A stretch of 33,173 bases of DNA from Tetrahymena elliotti 4EA (Eukaryota > Ciliophora > Oligohymenophorea > Hymenostomatida > Tetrahymenidae): NCBI GenBank assembly GCA_000231825.2, contig JH720325.1, forward strand, positions 7,621 to 40,793. The letters run 5' to 3'. This document shows, in pieces, positions 1 to 13,472 of the stretch; position 1 is the stretch's first letter; each line of letters starts with the position of its first letter. Below the pieces are notes generated by a model, which did not search any database, was not told the origin of the DNA, and saw nothing but the letters and a program-made list of their open reading frames with translations. A program made the position numbers and the translations under genes.

Positions 1-228
1 ATAAGAAGTTTTGTTTAAATAAGGGTAGTTGAAGGGTTATTTTGATAAGAAAATATGGAAAATTTTTAATGTAATATATTTTATAAATAGATCTATGTAC
101 AAAATAAAATAAAGGAATTTAGGATATAAATTTATTAATAATGAAATGAAAGAAAAATAGTATCTGTCTTTAATTTTGATTAGAATATATTTTGATAATT
201 TGTTTTTTTATTTGTTTGTTTCGATAAA
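1..228. other. AT-rich flank, no gene seen
   Basis: This is the 3' flank of the minus-strand gene that starts at 1764. It is AT-rich with several homopolymer runs. I see no frame with coding character and no structured element; the window edge cuts whatever lies further left. Confidence 0.5.
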
Positions 229-1764
229 TCAATTGTCTAAGTTATTTTAATAATGTTTCTTGTATAATTTACTTAAAAGCTTATTATGCCAAAATTAATC
301 TATAGAAAAAGAAGGTAATTCAAAAGGTAAACAATTATAGCTTTTGAGAGTTAGGACTAAGACTAAAGAGTTTTCATTATTGATTAAATCATTGATTTGT
401 TGCTACTTGAAATTTTCACAAAGGAGATCTCTAAGTCTTTTGAGTTTTATAAATTTCAAAATAGAGTTCTAGATGATTTAATTTAAATAATTATTAATTT
501 GTAAGAATTTCATTAACAGCTTGAAACATTCATCCATTTTTTCAGGATCTTCAACCATAAAGAATTTATTTTCTATTCTGGTAGCAAATATTTCCACAAG
601 CTTTTATGGATAGTTTTATATATCTTTTTTAAGTAGAAGAATTAATTCAATGTTTAAATCTCTAGAGAATAAGCAATCCTCAATTCCATTGAATACAAAA
701 TATTATAACTATTTTACTTAGTGTTCTTTGACTTTTTATTAGCATGTAAAATTGTTAGAGTGTATATTTGATAAATAAATCATAATAGTCTTTATAAATT
801 CTTCATAAAATTAACTACACCTGACATCATCAATGTCACATTTCATTAAGTTGAAACTTAAATGTAAGCTCATACTTTATAATTCTAATATAGCTTTCTC
901 CACATCAATTTCTTCTATTTCAAAACCAAAAAATTCAGCATCATTATCTCCATTATATAAAATTCCAGCTGAGTGATTATTTCTCTCACTTTCTGAAAAG
1001 TGATCTGAAAACATCGAGTTTATTTTACGAAGCTAATGATTTTCACTTTCAGTTGGTTTGAATATATCATTTTTATTAGCAAGAATTTAATTCTCTTGCT
1101 TATCTACCCTATTTATATGGCTTGCTGGTATTTTAAAATATTCCTCTAAAGATAGACCTTCTACATCATTTTCACTTTTCTTAATTTATTGTTATTGTTG
1201 CTGTTGTTGTTACTGCTACTAGATGATGACTTATTTAGAATAATCTTAGTAAACTGATTGCTATGAATGGATCTAACTTTTTTGGTTGCTAATTTAGCTT
1301 TATATTAATTATTGTTATTGATTTTACTGTAAAAGGCTTTACTATTATTGCTTAGTTATAATAGAGCTGCTAATTTGAGATTTTCTTTATTAATTTTGAG
1401 TGTATAATTTGTTTTAATGGCTACTTTTAACTGATTCTCTATGTGGTTATTTATTTGAATTCAGAGATATGGCTTTACCTTAAAGAACTACAGGTAATAA
1501 ATTATCTTGCTTAATTACTGATGAATGAGTAGTTGTAGGCCTATTTTACTAGCTTGTAGCTTTAGGTGGTATTTAATTATTATTGCTAACATTAGGTTGT
1601 TGCGAATTGACTTTATATGGATTAAGTATCATTTTACCAGCATTGATAAGCTTTTTGTTAGGCAGTAAATTACTTAAACCATTTTTTTGATTATAATTGG
1701 TACTAAGTTGATTAACACCTTTTGCTTAATGACTTAAGGGATTTATTGGTGCTTTTTAGCTCAT
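229..1764 (-). CDS. Q/N-rich hypothetical protein, 511 aa
   Basis: A single uninterrupted minus-strand frame runs from ATG (1764-1762) to TGA (231-229), 512 codons including the stop, with many in-frame TAA and TAG codons. I do not recognise the family. Roughly the first 215 residues are low-complexity, rich in Gln, Asn, Ser and Lys, with a poly-Gln block at about residues 190-210 coded by a TAG/CAG/TAA/CAA mixture. The remaining 290 or so residues look folded and mostly helical: they begin around the motif VEGLSLEEYF, then run through alternating acidic and hydrophobic segments with scattered cysteines. No signal peptide or membrane segment is visible. The start is the first ATG of the open frame and the upstream sequence is very AT-rich, as expected. 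It lies downstream of, and on the same strand as, the cyclic-nucleotide-binding-domain gene, separated by a degenerate repeat. Glutamine-rich flexible halves joined to helical domains are common in ciliates, so this says little about function. Confidence 0.8.
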
Positions 1765-1976
1765 TTCAATTTTATAAATAATTTAAATAAATAATTAGCA
1801 TAATTTCTAAACTTCTATTTATTTTACAAAGGATATCAACTAAATTATTATTAATTTGATTTTAAATAGTTAAATTAGTTGATTTAGCTTATTAATTACT
1901 GGTGGCAGAATACACAATCTATTCATTTAGAAAATATTCTTTCTTTATTTGTTAATAGCATTCTATTAATTATAAT

Positions 1977-2410
1977 CTTACATGAACATTTAAATATATT
2001 TTATGAACTTAATATTTAGAATAAGCATACATGAATTTTCAAAGATATTTTAAGAACTTAAAAATATTTAAAATCAGCTTATTTCAGTATAGTTTACTTA
2101 TTTAGATAGAATATTCTAATAATAAGCTTACATAAAGGAATATTAAAAGATATTTTACTCATTTAGATAGAAAATATTAATATTGATAAGCTAACATGAA
2201 TATTTAAGTAAAATTGACTTCTTTGGATAGAATATTAAAAATATTTTACTAACTTGGATAAAAAATAATCAGCTTGCAAGGATTGACTTACTTTTCCTAA
2301 ATAGAATGTTAAAGATATTTTACTAACTTGAATAAAAAATATTAATAATAAGCACACATGAATATTAAAAGATATTTTACTTACTTGGTTAGAAAATATG
2401 AATAATAAAT
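1977..2410. repeat. Degenerate minisatellite, about seven copies of a 50-80 bp unit
   Basis: The spacer between two minus-strand genes is built from diverged copies of one AT-rich unit. Each copy begins near CTTACATGAATATT, passes through AAAGATATTTTACT and ends near AATAATAAG. Copy starts fall at about 1977, 2028, 2080, 2128, 2193, 2275 and 2352. Unit length varies through internal indels and the copies are well diverged, so the array is old. It has no coding frame. Confidence 0.7.
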
Positions 2411-2501
2411 ATATTTTTTAATAGTAAAAGTAAGAAATTATTTTGATTTAAATGAAATATTTTTATTTTAGTTTTTTTAAATTGAAATCGTAAAGGTTAA
2501 A

Positions 2502-5500
2502 TCAAAAAGCTGCTTTTTTTAGCTTATTTACATCTAAATTATTCAAAAGTTGGCTGTTTCCAAAGTTTGAAATAAGTCTTTTTTAGAGAACTAATTTTGC
2601 TACTGCTGCAGAGGAAGAAGAGAGTATTGTGTTATTGTTATGATAATTAAGATTACAGTATCCTGACCTACTATTGTTATTTTATGATGTAGACTCTTGA
2701 GCTTTTTTATTTGATTTTGAATTTGAATTTCTTTTCTTTTCAAGCCTATCAAAAAATTTGTTTGTAATTGAAAAATGTTGATTTTTATCATTTGATTGCT
2801 ATTATTCTTCTTGATTGCCTTCTGTTTGTAATTGCGATTAAGAAGATGGAGTATCTTATTAAATAATAAGAGTCTTCTAAGAAGGTTCTTTTAGTCTATT
2901 CTTTGTACTTTGAATATTATTTTAATAACTTTATCTAAAAATTTAAGATGTTTGCATTAAATTGTTATTATTATTATTACTGTTTTCATTGACATTTCTT
3001 TAATTTAAAGTGTATTTAGATAAATCATTGTTGTTCATATTCAAATACTATTTAGCTGATTAACGTAAAACATTAGATTTTATGTTAAATTGATTTATAT
3101 TATTTAAACTCTATGAATTTCTTTCTGTTTATGCTTTCTATTAATTATTCTCTTAATTTTAGGTATTTTCTATTTTAGAGCAAATCTCAGAGAAATTAAG
3201 AAATTTTACACTTCTGTTAGTAGATGGGGATTGGGAGCGATTTACATATTTAGTAAATCTTAAAGATCTTGATGTTGTGGATGGACTTTATGAATACTAA
3301 ACCTAACTTTTTGAACGAATAGGTTTTTTGAGTTATTCTGTTGGAAAATCTTATTCTGAGTTTGTAATTAATCTAATTGGAAGTTACTCTGTTTAGGTTT
3401 ATTAGCTGTTATTTAGATTTTTTTAACTGCTATTAAGATTATTAAAATTACTTGAAACAAGACCTAACTGTTCTTATTTTATTTGCTAAACCTGAATTTA
3501 ACTTAAAGAGTTAGCTTTGATTTATTTTTACCATTTTCTAGGAGAAGTATTTCTTTGTTTTAAGACATAATACTTTTTCTTTAAATTAGAATTAAATGGA
3601 GAGATTGTATTGTTAGTTTCTTAGTTTTATGAGTTGTTAATTGAGCGTTGTTTTAAAGGTGAATTTGGAAGTGATGCATTTTGTGCAAAAACTGTCCTTA
3701 CTTTGTTAGTTACTTTTAGATTTTATAATTCACTTCTACTTGATTACTGATTCTCTATTGCATCAAAAATTAAAGAACTAAATGGTGAGTTATTATCTGG
3801 TATTGAGTTTTGTGTTTAAGTTGTGAAGGAAAACCTTTTATTTGATCTTGTATCAAATTCAGGCAGAGAATTAATTTAGTTAAATTCATCTTCTCTCTTT
3901 TTTTGCTTTTATGTGCTATCTTCTTAAAATGTGACATGATTCTTTTAATTTGTATTAAAATCTGAGTTTATTGATTTCCTTTTTAGCCCTTTTCTGGCTG
4001 GTGATTGAATAGAAGAAGATCTTTCTGTAGAATCATTAGTTATTTGAATTTTATATTCATCGCTTTTCAAATTTTCAAATTATTCATTTTCAAATCCAGT
4101 TTTAGAAAACTAAAAAGCCAAATCAATGGATTGTGATCTAAATTAATTGAATTTTTTATTATTTCCTTTCAAAATTTTGTTTTTTATTATGTTATTTACT
4201 CTTTTTTCATTTTCTGATTAGTCCTCTTTAGTTTAACCTTGTCTAGAAGGAGAAACCGAAGCAATCCTTGAGAGACTTGAAGTTTATTGAGCTCTTTCTT
4301 ATTATTTTTTATGGGCTAGTTCTTGTTCAATCAATTAAACTATTCCTCTATGCCTTATATAATATCTTAATTAAGCAAAATCATAAAAAGTTTTTTTTGA
4401 CCTTCCTTCATATTTTTTAAAATAATTTCTTTTGAGTTCTTGATAAAGTTTTCTCACTTAAGGAGTTGCTTCATTAACTTTTCCTTCCATCCAGTAGGGT
4501 TCTGGAGGTAAAAGCATTTCTTTAGGGATAACCTCTTAATTTACTTTTTCAATTTCATTCTAAAGCCAGACACAATCTTAAGGCTAAATAATAGCCAGCC
4601 TTTACAACTCATTTTAAAATTGCTCCTTTTAAAAATCTTTAAAATTACTTTTTTTGATTGTTTCCAGTAAACTCTTATTAGATAAAGGTTAAGCTGAATT
4701 ATTCTAAGATAATTAAGAAAATGAAATAGCTTAGCCATAGGAATTGTTTTTTTATTTATTTGATTATGGTGTTTTGCTGCTTTTATTTGGAGAAGAATTT
4801 TTTCCAGGAGATGAATTTCTATTTGTTTAGTCACCTATACTAAATACCTAGCTAGTATTGAATACCTAGCTGCTATTAAAAATTTCATTGATATTAGGAA
4901 TTGTTTATTATTAATTTTCTTATTTTTATTTTTAATTTGAATTTTGCTAATTTTAATGAGCAAGCTGCTCTTTTTTCAAATTGGCAAAATTTGAATTAAA
5001 ATCTGAGCCAATAAGCTTTTGTTTGATTAATTCTTTGAAGGATATTTTTATTGGATTAGAAATGCTACTTTTTTAATTGTTTTATTCATTTTAAATTTAA
5101 ATGCTTTAAGGCACTTCTCTTGAAGTTCTTGGAGTAGTTTCTAGTTAATTTGAAGCAGTTTATTAATAATATTTAGAGAGTTAAGAATCATAAAGTTATT
5201 TATGTGCATTTTCTTGCTTTTGCTATAAAATTTTCTACTTTCGACCAAGAGTTAATAATATAACTTCTTTGCTACTCTCTTCTTGCATGATATTAGATAC
5301 AAAAAAATCTTTACTGATTCTAATAATTTCACCTTGTTAGGATTCACAAAAAATACTATATGTTCTATTTCTATTAGCGATAACATCCTCTTCTCCAAAG
5401 ATTTCTTTTTCTCCCCAAATTACAATCTTAATTTATAAAAATAAATTTAATCAACTGTAAACTTTTCAGCTTTTATTGTAAATTTTTTTACTTCCACTCT

Positions 5501-6799
5501 ATTACTATCACAATTACAATAAAAGAATATTTTCCTAATTGATTAGTGGGGAAATTGATAAAAAATAAGTCAAAGTTTCAAAGATTTACATAAATAATAA
5601 TAATGTAATTAATTATATTATTAACATTACTTTAAAATTAAAGAAAAAAAAAAGTAAATAATTTACTTTTTGCTGTTTAGCACCTCCTTTTTTCTTTTAT
5701 AAAAATTTGTTGATCTATTGAAATTAATTATTTTGAAGCCTTTAACTATCTTATCTCTCCTCTTCTTAATTCATATTGCTTAAGCTGAAATTTATGCTTT
5801 GCTTAACCTAAACCAGCAGCAAAGCAGCAAAGAAAAATAATGAAAAAAATATTTTTGTTTTGTATGAATTTTACTAAGAAAGAACCTGATTTGATGATGT
5901 AAATAAAATTAGATTCATCACCCTCTTAAAATACACAGTTATTTCTTTGAAGTTTTGTTTCATAGCTATTGCTGTAGATTTAAAGCAACAGGTTAGAATT
6001 ATACTCAGAAAAGGCATTTAAAGATGATAAGAATTTCAAGTTATCCATGATCTCCTCTTTTTTTATAGAGCTAAAAAGTCTTTTTAATTCTTTTCTTTAT
6101 ATCCCAAGTAAAACACATTCTTCCGAAAAGCATTTATATTCCCATTTTTGATCACTTTTAGTACTCAAACACTATTCACCAAAACACTAATTTTCATATA
6201 TCTTTTTAACCAACTCAAATTTTTATTTAGAATTCTTCTTTTCTTAATCAACATTATAGACTCCTACTATCCCATTTAGGATGCAAAACATCTAAGTGAA
6301 GCTTTCATCTATTTTCAAAGAGAATATTTAAATTATTACATAAATAAAAATAAACAAAAGTATTCGTTTATTTATTCAATAAATAAATAAATAAATAAAT
6401 AAATATATTACTCTTTTTCTATATTATTTCGTTCTCTTTGAAGGTAAACTTTTTAGACCTACTAACTATTTAATTTAGCACTATTTTTTACAATAAAAAG
6501 CATTTAAAACGGCATTAAAGCTAAGTAAGTACAGCCTAAAATAATCCAAAAAGAGAATAATTAAAGTTACATTTTCTTTGCTCTTCTGTAGAAAATTTAT
6601 CAAAAAAAGAATAGGATTTGATTTATTCAAAAATAGCTTTGGTTTCCTCTTCAGATCTTTCATCAATCAATATGGATTAAATTTACTATTAGCAAGGCAA
6701 AGAATAAAATTATCAAATAAAGAATAAAATCACGCAATAAATTACAGTTTTCGAAATTGAGTTCATGTTTTATGATTGAGTAATAATGTTACTCTTCAT
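2502..6799 (-). CDS. Protein with two cyclic-nucleotide-binding-like domains, 1245 aa, six exons
   Basis: Exons on the minus strand: 6799-6746, 6685-6571, 6480-6412, 6308-5875, 5807-5667 and 5426-2502. The introns are 60, 90, 103, 67 and 240 nt, all GT...AG, and the joined frame is open to TGA. Two CNMP-binding folds are visible. The first (about residues 38-160) contains FTFKENEIIQKKNES, MFCILNGIVGVY and CFGEQCL, but its phosphate-binding cassette lacks the usual Arg. The second (about 195-320) contains NCVFQEGDESNFIYIIKSG, then a Gln/Lys-rich loop, then IFGEEDVIANRNRTYS, which keeps an FGE...R-T cassette. So one site may bind ligand and the other probably does not. Residues from about 345 onward, all in the last exon, are disordered, rich in Asn, Ser, Gln and Lys, with repeated S/T-P sites. 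Such proteins are usually cAMP/cGMP-binding regulators; no kinase or channel domain is present. The N-terminal exon is short and its ATG is the least certain part. Confidence 0.85.
6365..6410. repeat. (AAAT)n microsatellite inside an intron
   Basis: A run of AAAT tetranucleotides, preceded by a short inverted TTTATTTATT stretch, fills most of the third intron of the cyclic-nucleotide-binding-domain gene. The reading frame closes cleanly across it, which supports its removal by splicing. Confidence 0.85.
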
Positions 6800-9051
6800 G
6801 GATTTGAGTTGAATAAATAAAGCTAAGTTATCCAAAAAGAAACAAGAGTCAACAATAACTAGCTTTTAATAATATTAAATAATGTTTTGTTTTTCTTATT
6901 ATTATTTAACTAATTTTTTAGTGTTCTAATTTCTAAGCAATCAACTTGAGTAAAATTATAGTTATTTACTGTACTATTGATTTTTATGGAAAATAAATCC
7001 TGAAATTTTTTTTGATAAATATTTGCTGCCACACATTACTTTTAACATAGTATTTATCATTTGAGTTTCTTATGTACAGTATCTAATATCTGATATAAAC
7101 AAATTCGACTAAATTACTTCCACTAATATCTAACTAACAAATTAAGTACGATATTTAAAAATACATAAAAAACTGGCTATCTCTTAGCATGCATAAATTT
7201 TAAGAATATTTTGCCAAACCTGTCTTTTACTGTGCTTAGTTATTTTCATTCAATTAAGAAGTAGTTATGGTTTAGACATGAGAAAGTTCTTTGTGCTAGT
7301 TCGATCAATATATCTTCTCTTTATTTTCATTTCAAGATAATAAAAAATATACTTTGCTGTAATCCTTTGTAAAAATTGTAAACATAGTAGTAATTATTTA
7401 CTCAATATACAAAATAGGCTTTTACTCAAATCAAAAATAAACATTTTTGTATAAAAAGTTTAGTAATTTGTGTTAGATAAAAATATTAATTTTACTAAAG
7501 TTGAAAATGTTGTATAAGTTTTAACCTATACTAGCTAGTTATTAGACCAAAACTAAAAGAAATAAATTTAGTTGTGTTTATTTCTTCATTGAAATTTGAA
7601 TTTATTAAATAAAAATAAAATCGATTTAATTATGAATTTATTAAAATTTATCTGAGTCATTCATATCAACTCTTTAGACTTTTTAAATTTCAAAGTTTAT
7701 TTGTAAGAATTATTAATTAATCAATGGACAATATTTTTTTATTTTTATTATCTGAATAAAATCTTCTAAAATAATTAATGTTTTTTTCCTAATCAAAAGC
7801 AATTCATAATAAATAGCAAAATGATTAAATGTTTTAAATGATTTAAAAAAACTATTTTAAAAATGTAATTTGATTGGTTTTGTAGGTATTTTGAAATTTT
7901 AAATTCAAATAATATTGAATTTATCAAGAGTAAAATTAAAAGATCCTTTTCTTTACAATTTATGACATAAATATTCTTAAAATCAAAATTTTAATTTGTG
8001 CACAGACAGATAAATCAAACTCAAAAAAAAATATCCTAGTTTAATATTTTAAGAGCTTTAAAATTAATCTTTTTAAAAAGTAAATAACTCAAAATCTAAT
8101 ATTCTATTTAAATATATTTTTTTTAAACATTTGTATCCAATTAATAATTCCTTATTCTCAATTTTCTTTACTTTCATATTGATAGGAATATGGATAAGAT
8201 GTCATTTTTAAAATAATTATTATGTTTTTATTGAAAAAAATGACCAATTAATATATAAATTTATTTGAACAATAAAGACATTTTTTTGTTATTATTTATT
8301 AGCAAAGTATCAAACTTTTATTTAAGACTTGATTTAAAATATTTAAAATTAGTAATATATTAATTTCTTTACAATAAATGAGATATTATCAGTATTTTAC
8401 ATGATTAAATTTACTTTCAGTAATGATCAAGAATAAATTTGTTTGATTTACTAGTTTTAGTTCAAAATTTAAAATCCTCATAAATTAGATTCTTTGATGA
8501 TATTTTTAAGCATAGCATGTATTTATTTATTAATTTCAAATAATATTTTTGATTGAGTTTTAACTGCAAATTTTTTTGATTTGAATAAAAATAATTTTGA
8601 ATCAATGCTTTGAATTTAAACAGAATCAAAAATTTTGAGTAGAAAATCATTTTTGAATGATTAAAATAGAAATTTGTATTTATTATAAAAATTATTAAGA
8701 TTAAGAGAAGAATTAATTGACTGAGCAAGTTATGGATGGCCGTATGTTAGAGTAAATTTTCATTTGGGAGATAATATTAAATTTAAAAACTCATATGGAC
8801 CAAAAAAAAAGTATTATTAAGTGGATAACAATAGATTGATGGATATTAAATGAAGGTTTTAGATAAGAAAATAAATATAGATAGTTTTGAAAGGCAGAAA
8901 GTTTAATTTTTGTATTGAATGTATCTAATTTGATAAATTTTATAAAATATTGTTTTTTTAATCAAATAAATATCATTATATTCATTTATTAATAGTAAAT
9001 TGAAATTACTTAGTACTTATCAAATTCTTTATATCACTTGATTCGTTTTAT
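6800..9051. other. Divergent intergenic spacer, 2.25 kb, AT-rich
   Basis: This spacer separates a minus-strand start at 6799 from a plus-strand start at 9052, so it should hold two promoters. No motif can be named with confidence in such AT-rich DNA. Two patches have more mixed composition: about 7190-7330, where the minus strand has an open stretch of 26 codons from an ATG (a possible upstream exon of the neighbouring gene), and about 8720-8900, which is open on the plus strand without clear coding character. I would not call a gene in either. Confidence 0.6.
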
Positions 9052-12000
9052 ATGGCAGATCAAGCAAAAGGCGAATCAGCTAAAGCTTTTTAACTATAGC
9101 TAAAACCTCATTTAAGGGAAATAGCAAAGAAGGTTATAACAAAGGAAGAATAAAATGAATAGAAAGAATAAAGAATAGTTCCAAATTAGTAAAGCCAGAC
9201 AACAAACGCAGCTTAAGCTGTAGCTACAACTGCATCAAATATTGATTAAAACAACAGCTAATTTAATCCGTTAGATGTTATCAAATCTTTAGCAGAGATG
9301 AAACCAATTATTATAGTTAAGAAAGATGGTACAGCACAAAGCAAAAGCAGAAGCAATAGTTATTCTAATCAAAGAGCAATATCAGGGAAAGTTTAAGTCA
9401 CAAACGGATTTTAGCATGATCAAAATATTGTTTAAAAAAGCGGTAATTTTATATTATTTTTTCATATGTTGCTATTCATTATTATAAAAAACTACATTGT
9501 AATTTTCAAGCATTTTTCAAAAGAGAAATCATGCAAATAATATTATGAAAAGCATTTATGTCTATTAAATAATTTTTTGGATGCATTTATATGATTATTT
9601 TCGTTATATAGAGTAAATTTTAGAAGAAGAAGCCCTTAGTTTAATAGAAAAGCATTCATAAATTGGCTTTTAAAGTTTGTGTAAAGATGACTTAAAAAGT
9701 GCATTATTAAATTTAAGGAGATCAGATATTATCATGAATGCATTTATTGCAAATGAAGGTTAAATTGACATGAGCATTTTGTATTTTGTGAAGATTAATT
9801 TAGGTATTTGCTTTTATAAAATTGGATTATTGGAAGAGGCCTTTACATGTTTTGAGACTTGCATTATGTCAATTAAGAAATAATAAAGAGAAAGCAAAAT
9901 AAACGCAATCTTAGTTAAATTATACTTTTAGTGTTGCATTTTATAGTCAGAGTTGAGTAATCATGAAAGAGCTCTCTTTTTTGGAAAGAAAGCAACTAAG
10001 ACAATTATCAGTTAATATATGGATTTACTTATTTAATTAGCTTAGAAATTAGTTAATTATTAACGATCTATTTAAGCTATGGATGCTATTTAATCTTAAA
10101 ATTAGCTTTACATTTAACGAAATAATAAAAAGACAGATAAAAATGTAATTGAAAATGATTATTATGGGTCTTAATACATCAGTCATAATAGAAAATTATT
10201 ATCTAAATAATCAGTTGCATCAAGCATTGATTAATAACATAATTCATTTTACAATCTCTCCAATATGAATCTTAATGTTCAAAATATTAGTGAATTTGAT
10301 TTTTAAGGTGATGATATTTCTAATAATAACACTAACACTAACCAAACAAGTAATGGTATAGACATTTAAATGCAAAGCATATCAATTAATCCAAATAACA
10401 TTTAGCAACAAAAAGGAAATAATTTTAAGAATAATAATAAGAAGAGGCTTTTAGAAATACAAACTTCAGTTAATCAAGAATCATTTTATATGTCAAGCTA
10501 AATGAATGAAACACAGAGTGAGATAAGCAAAGATGTTAAAGGACTTCTTTAATAAAATCCCAGTGAAACTCATACTGTTGTCAGTGAATTTGAGACAAAT
10601 TTAAGAAAAATTGAAGTTGCTTCAGATCTTTCTGACTAAGAAAAGAACTTTTATATGATAATAAAATCTATTCTTTCAAAGGTTTTAGATATACCATCTC
10701 TTCTTTCTGCCAAAAAATACTCTATTTTGTCTTCATTATTCAAGAACTAGCTATAAAGCACAATCGATGCTACTTAATCTCCTTTGCTTGATAAAAAAAA
10801 AGATAATAATATTGCATTATAGCAAGATAATAAAACAGCAAATTATTTAAAATCTACATTTTTAGAAAAAATGAACTTGAAAGAAATATTTAAAAACTAA
10901 GAAACCGTTTTACAAAAATCAAATATTCTTGGATAGTTATAACTCAAGGCCATGAGTTTAGAATAAATAAGAGCTCCTATCCCAACTGAAATTAATGAAA
11001 AAATTCTACTATTTAATGCTTAACTAAGTGTAGGTTTTTATTGTGTTTCAACAGAATACCGTTTCATTGAGTAGCCTTAAGCTAATTTAACAAAAGATAA
11101 CTGTGATGAAGTCACCAATTCTGAGAATTATCTTTCACGTGCCCTTGAAATAGCTTTTGTTTATTTACCTCATGAAGTACCTCTCGTAGGTTAAATTATG
11201 AGTGTTCATACAAAGTTTCATGCTGCATTCAGATAATGTATTTATGAAGATCAACCAGATCAAAAAAATCATACACTTGTAAGAACATTACCAGGTGGAT
11301 GTAAAGCTCCTTTCTTCATTCCTTTGATAAGAAAAAAGAAAGAATAATTTTAAATTACGAATTCAAAAATACTCAATACAGATTTAATTAAGCAACATCA
11401 AGATTTCTCCAAGCAAGAAAGAGTACATTTAGATGCCCATCCCACTGAAGAATACCAAAATGAAACAGAAAGTGATTAAGGCTTCTTTATTTAAGACGAA
11501 TAATAACCTAATCCATAAAACTTTCTTCTCTAACAAAACTTAGCAACAATAATTCATAAAGGAAATGAAATATAATTATAGCAGTAATAAAAAACAAATT
11601 AAAGAAGAAATTCAATATAAAGAGAAAAAAGTGCAGAAGGAACAAGTAGGAAAAATAAAAAATCAAGTGATCAAGCAGAAAAAATATATAGAAGCAATAA
11701 AATAATTAATGGTCATCCCCTAGGTATTCCCAATTAAACTGGAGAAATTAAAGTTAGATAAAATAGAACTTTAGATCCTCCATCAAAAGGTAGAAGTATT
11801 AGTTCTAGTAATGGCCCAGCTACCATACATAGCACATTCATTAGCAATTCTTAAAACCCATCACCACAAAGTGGTAATAGCTAATTTCTTGGTTTTCAAA
11901 GTAAAATTTTTATTTAAATAATTAGTACCTTATCTTTTTTGAAATTAGTTCTACAAATAAACAATTCAATTCATTTTTTAAGATTAAGATGTATAGAAGA

Positions 12001-13472
12001 AATTTTTAAAAATTTATTTATTATCTCAATACAAAAAACAAAGATTTTAGATTAAATATCAATTTTTATTTTTAAAATTAGATATAAACAAACAGCAAAA
12101 ATAAATAGATAGGCCAAGCATAGATACAAATAATTCTTAAAGGAGTTTAGAATTTAACAATGGTTAGTTTCAACAAATTGTTTAGCCTAATTCAAACAAA
12201 GCAAGTCATAATAATAATTACCTTAATAGATTAAAGATATTAACTAAGCCCCCTCTCCATCAAAGAATTTAGCAAGCAATAAATTCTCAATAGCAGAATC
12301 ATTCTGCTTAATCTTCACTTCAAGCTTCTCAAATTCAACTTAACTCTTAAGAGAAATAAATAGAAAAAGAAATATTCTAACTTTAAGTGAAGTATTAGCA
12401 GCAATAAGTTAAAAGTAATTTAATTTCAACAAATAATTTTGTTAGTCAAAACGACGAGACTCTAAAGTATAAAATATAAAACTAAGGAAACATCAATATT
12501 TAGCAAGGTCCTTCTATTTAATAGCAACAAAATGTTTAAAATAATTTAATTTAAAATACTTAAATAAATATCAACAATCAATCTAGCAATAGCAATACTC
12601 CTATTGTCTTTAGTAATTAGAGCAATTTTAATTAGCATAATGGTTAGATTTAAAACTCTACTTAAGCTTAATCTTTAAATCCTATTTAAAAAAAGAAAAG
12701 AAACTTTAATATTTAGATAAATAATAACATAAATTTCTTTATTTAAAATGGCTCAAATTCAAATAATTCTAGTTTAAATAGCTCTTTCCATAATAGTAAT
12801 CAACTACCTGAAAGTTAAAATGAAAACATGCCTTCAAAGAGTTTTAACAATACTCCTTTAGGCACAAATAGATAGCAATATTCAAGATAAAATAAACATA
12901 CTAATAAAAGTCAAAATAGTAATTAAAATACAACAAATCCTAATTTATCTGCATTATTGCAATAAGAAAATGTAATATTTAACTAAGAGAGATCTAATAG
13001 TCTTAATTATCCTAATGTGTAGAAAAAGAAAAGCAAGCATTACTACCAAAAGAATCTAAACTCTTCTGCCTTAAACTATAATTCTGCTCAAAATTCTCCT
13101 AATACTAGCTTCTAAATACTGAATACTTCTTCTACTCCATAAAACTCTACTATCTTTCCACTTTCCTCTAAAAATAAGAACACACCTTAAGGTCAAGCAA
13201 TTTTCAACACAACAGCAACACAAAATAATTAGTAAAATAATATAATTACTAATTAATTCCAAATTCAAAGTAACATACCATAAACAGCTAAAACTAAACC
13301 TACTCCTTAGCTTAAAGATATTATATTTGCTACTGGTAACCAAAGTGTTAAAAGCTCTATCTAATAAGAAACACCTATTAATTTTGGAATACCAAGCAGC
13401 ACTAAAAACCCATATATAAATAATAAAAACCTTAGAAAATTTAAGTTAGCATCTGAAATTATTAATTTTTGA
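9052..13472 (+). CDS. TPR-like repeat protein with long N/S/Q-rich tail, 1356 aa, three exons
   Basis: Exons 9052-9442, 9612-11900 and 12082-13472 join in frame (introns of 169 and 181 nt, both phase 1) and end in TGA. The first 130 residues are polar. Residues about 187-220 contain a TPR-like helical pair with the signature spacing N-x-G-x3-Y-x2-G-x2-E-E-A (KINLGICFYKIGLLEEAF), and a second, weaker pair follows at about 225-258. A middle part of about residues 440-690 looks folded, with segments such as LSRALEIAFVYLPHEVP and KFHAAFRQCIYEDQ. From about 760 to the end the protein is Asn/Ser/Gln-rich and low-complexity, with many S-P and T-P sites. TPR repeats generally mediate protein-protein contacts, so a scaffold role is the most that can be inferred. 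The start is the first ATG after an AT-rich leader. I do not recognise an orthologue. Confidence 0.82.

Noticed and set aside
7190..7330. Possible extra upstream exon of the cyclic-nucleotide-binding-domain gene
   Set aside because: There is a short open minus-strand stretch, but no donor and acceptor pair joins it convincingly to the exon at 6799.
8462..8728. An 88-codon minus-strand ORF in the large spacer
   Set aside because: Its composition is that of AT-rich noise (Leu, Ile, Phe, Asn, Lys, Tyr) with no motif, and no neighbouring exon joins to it.
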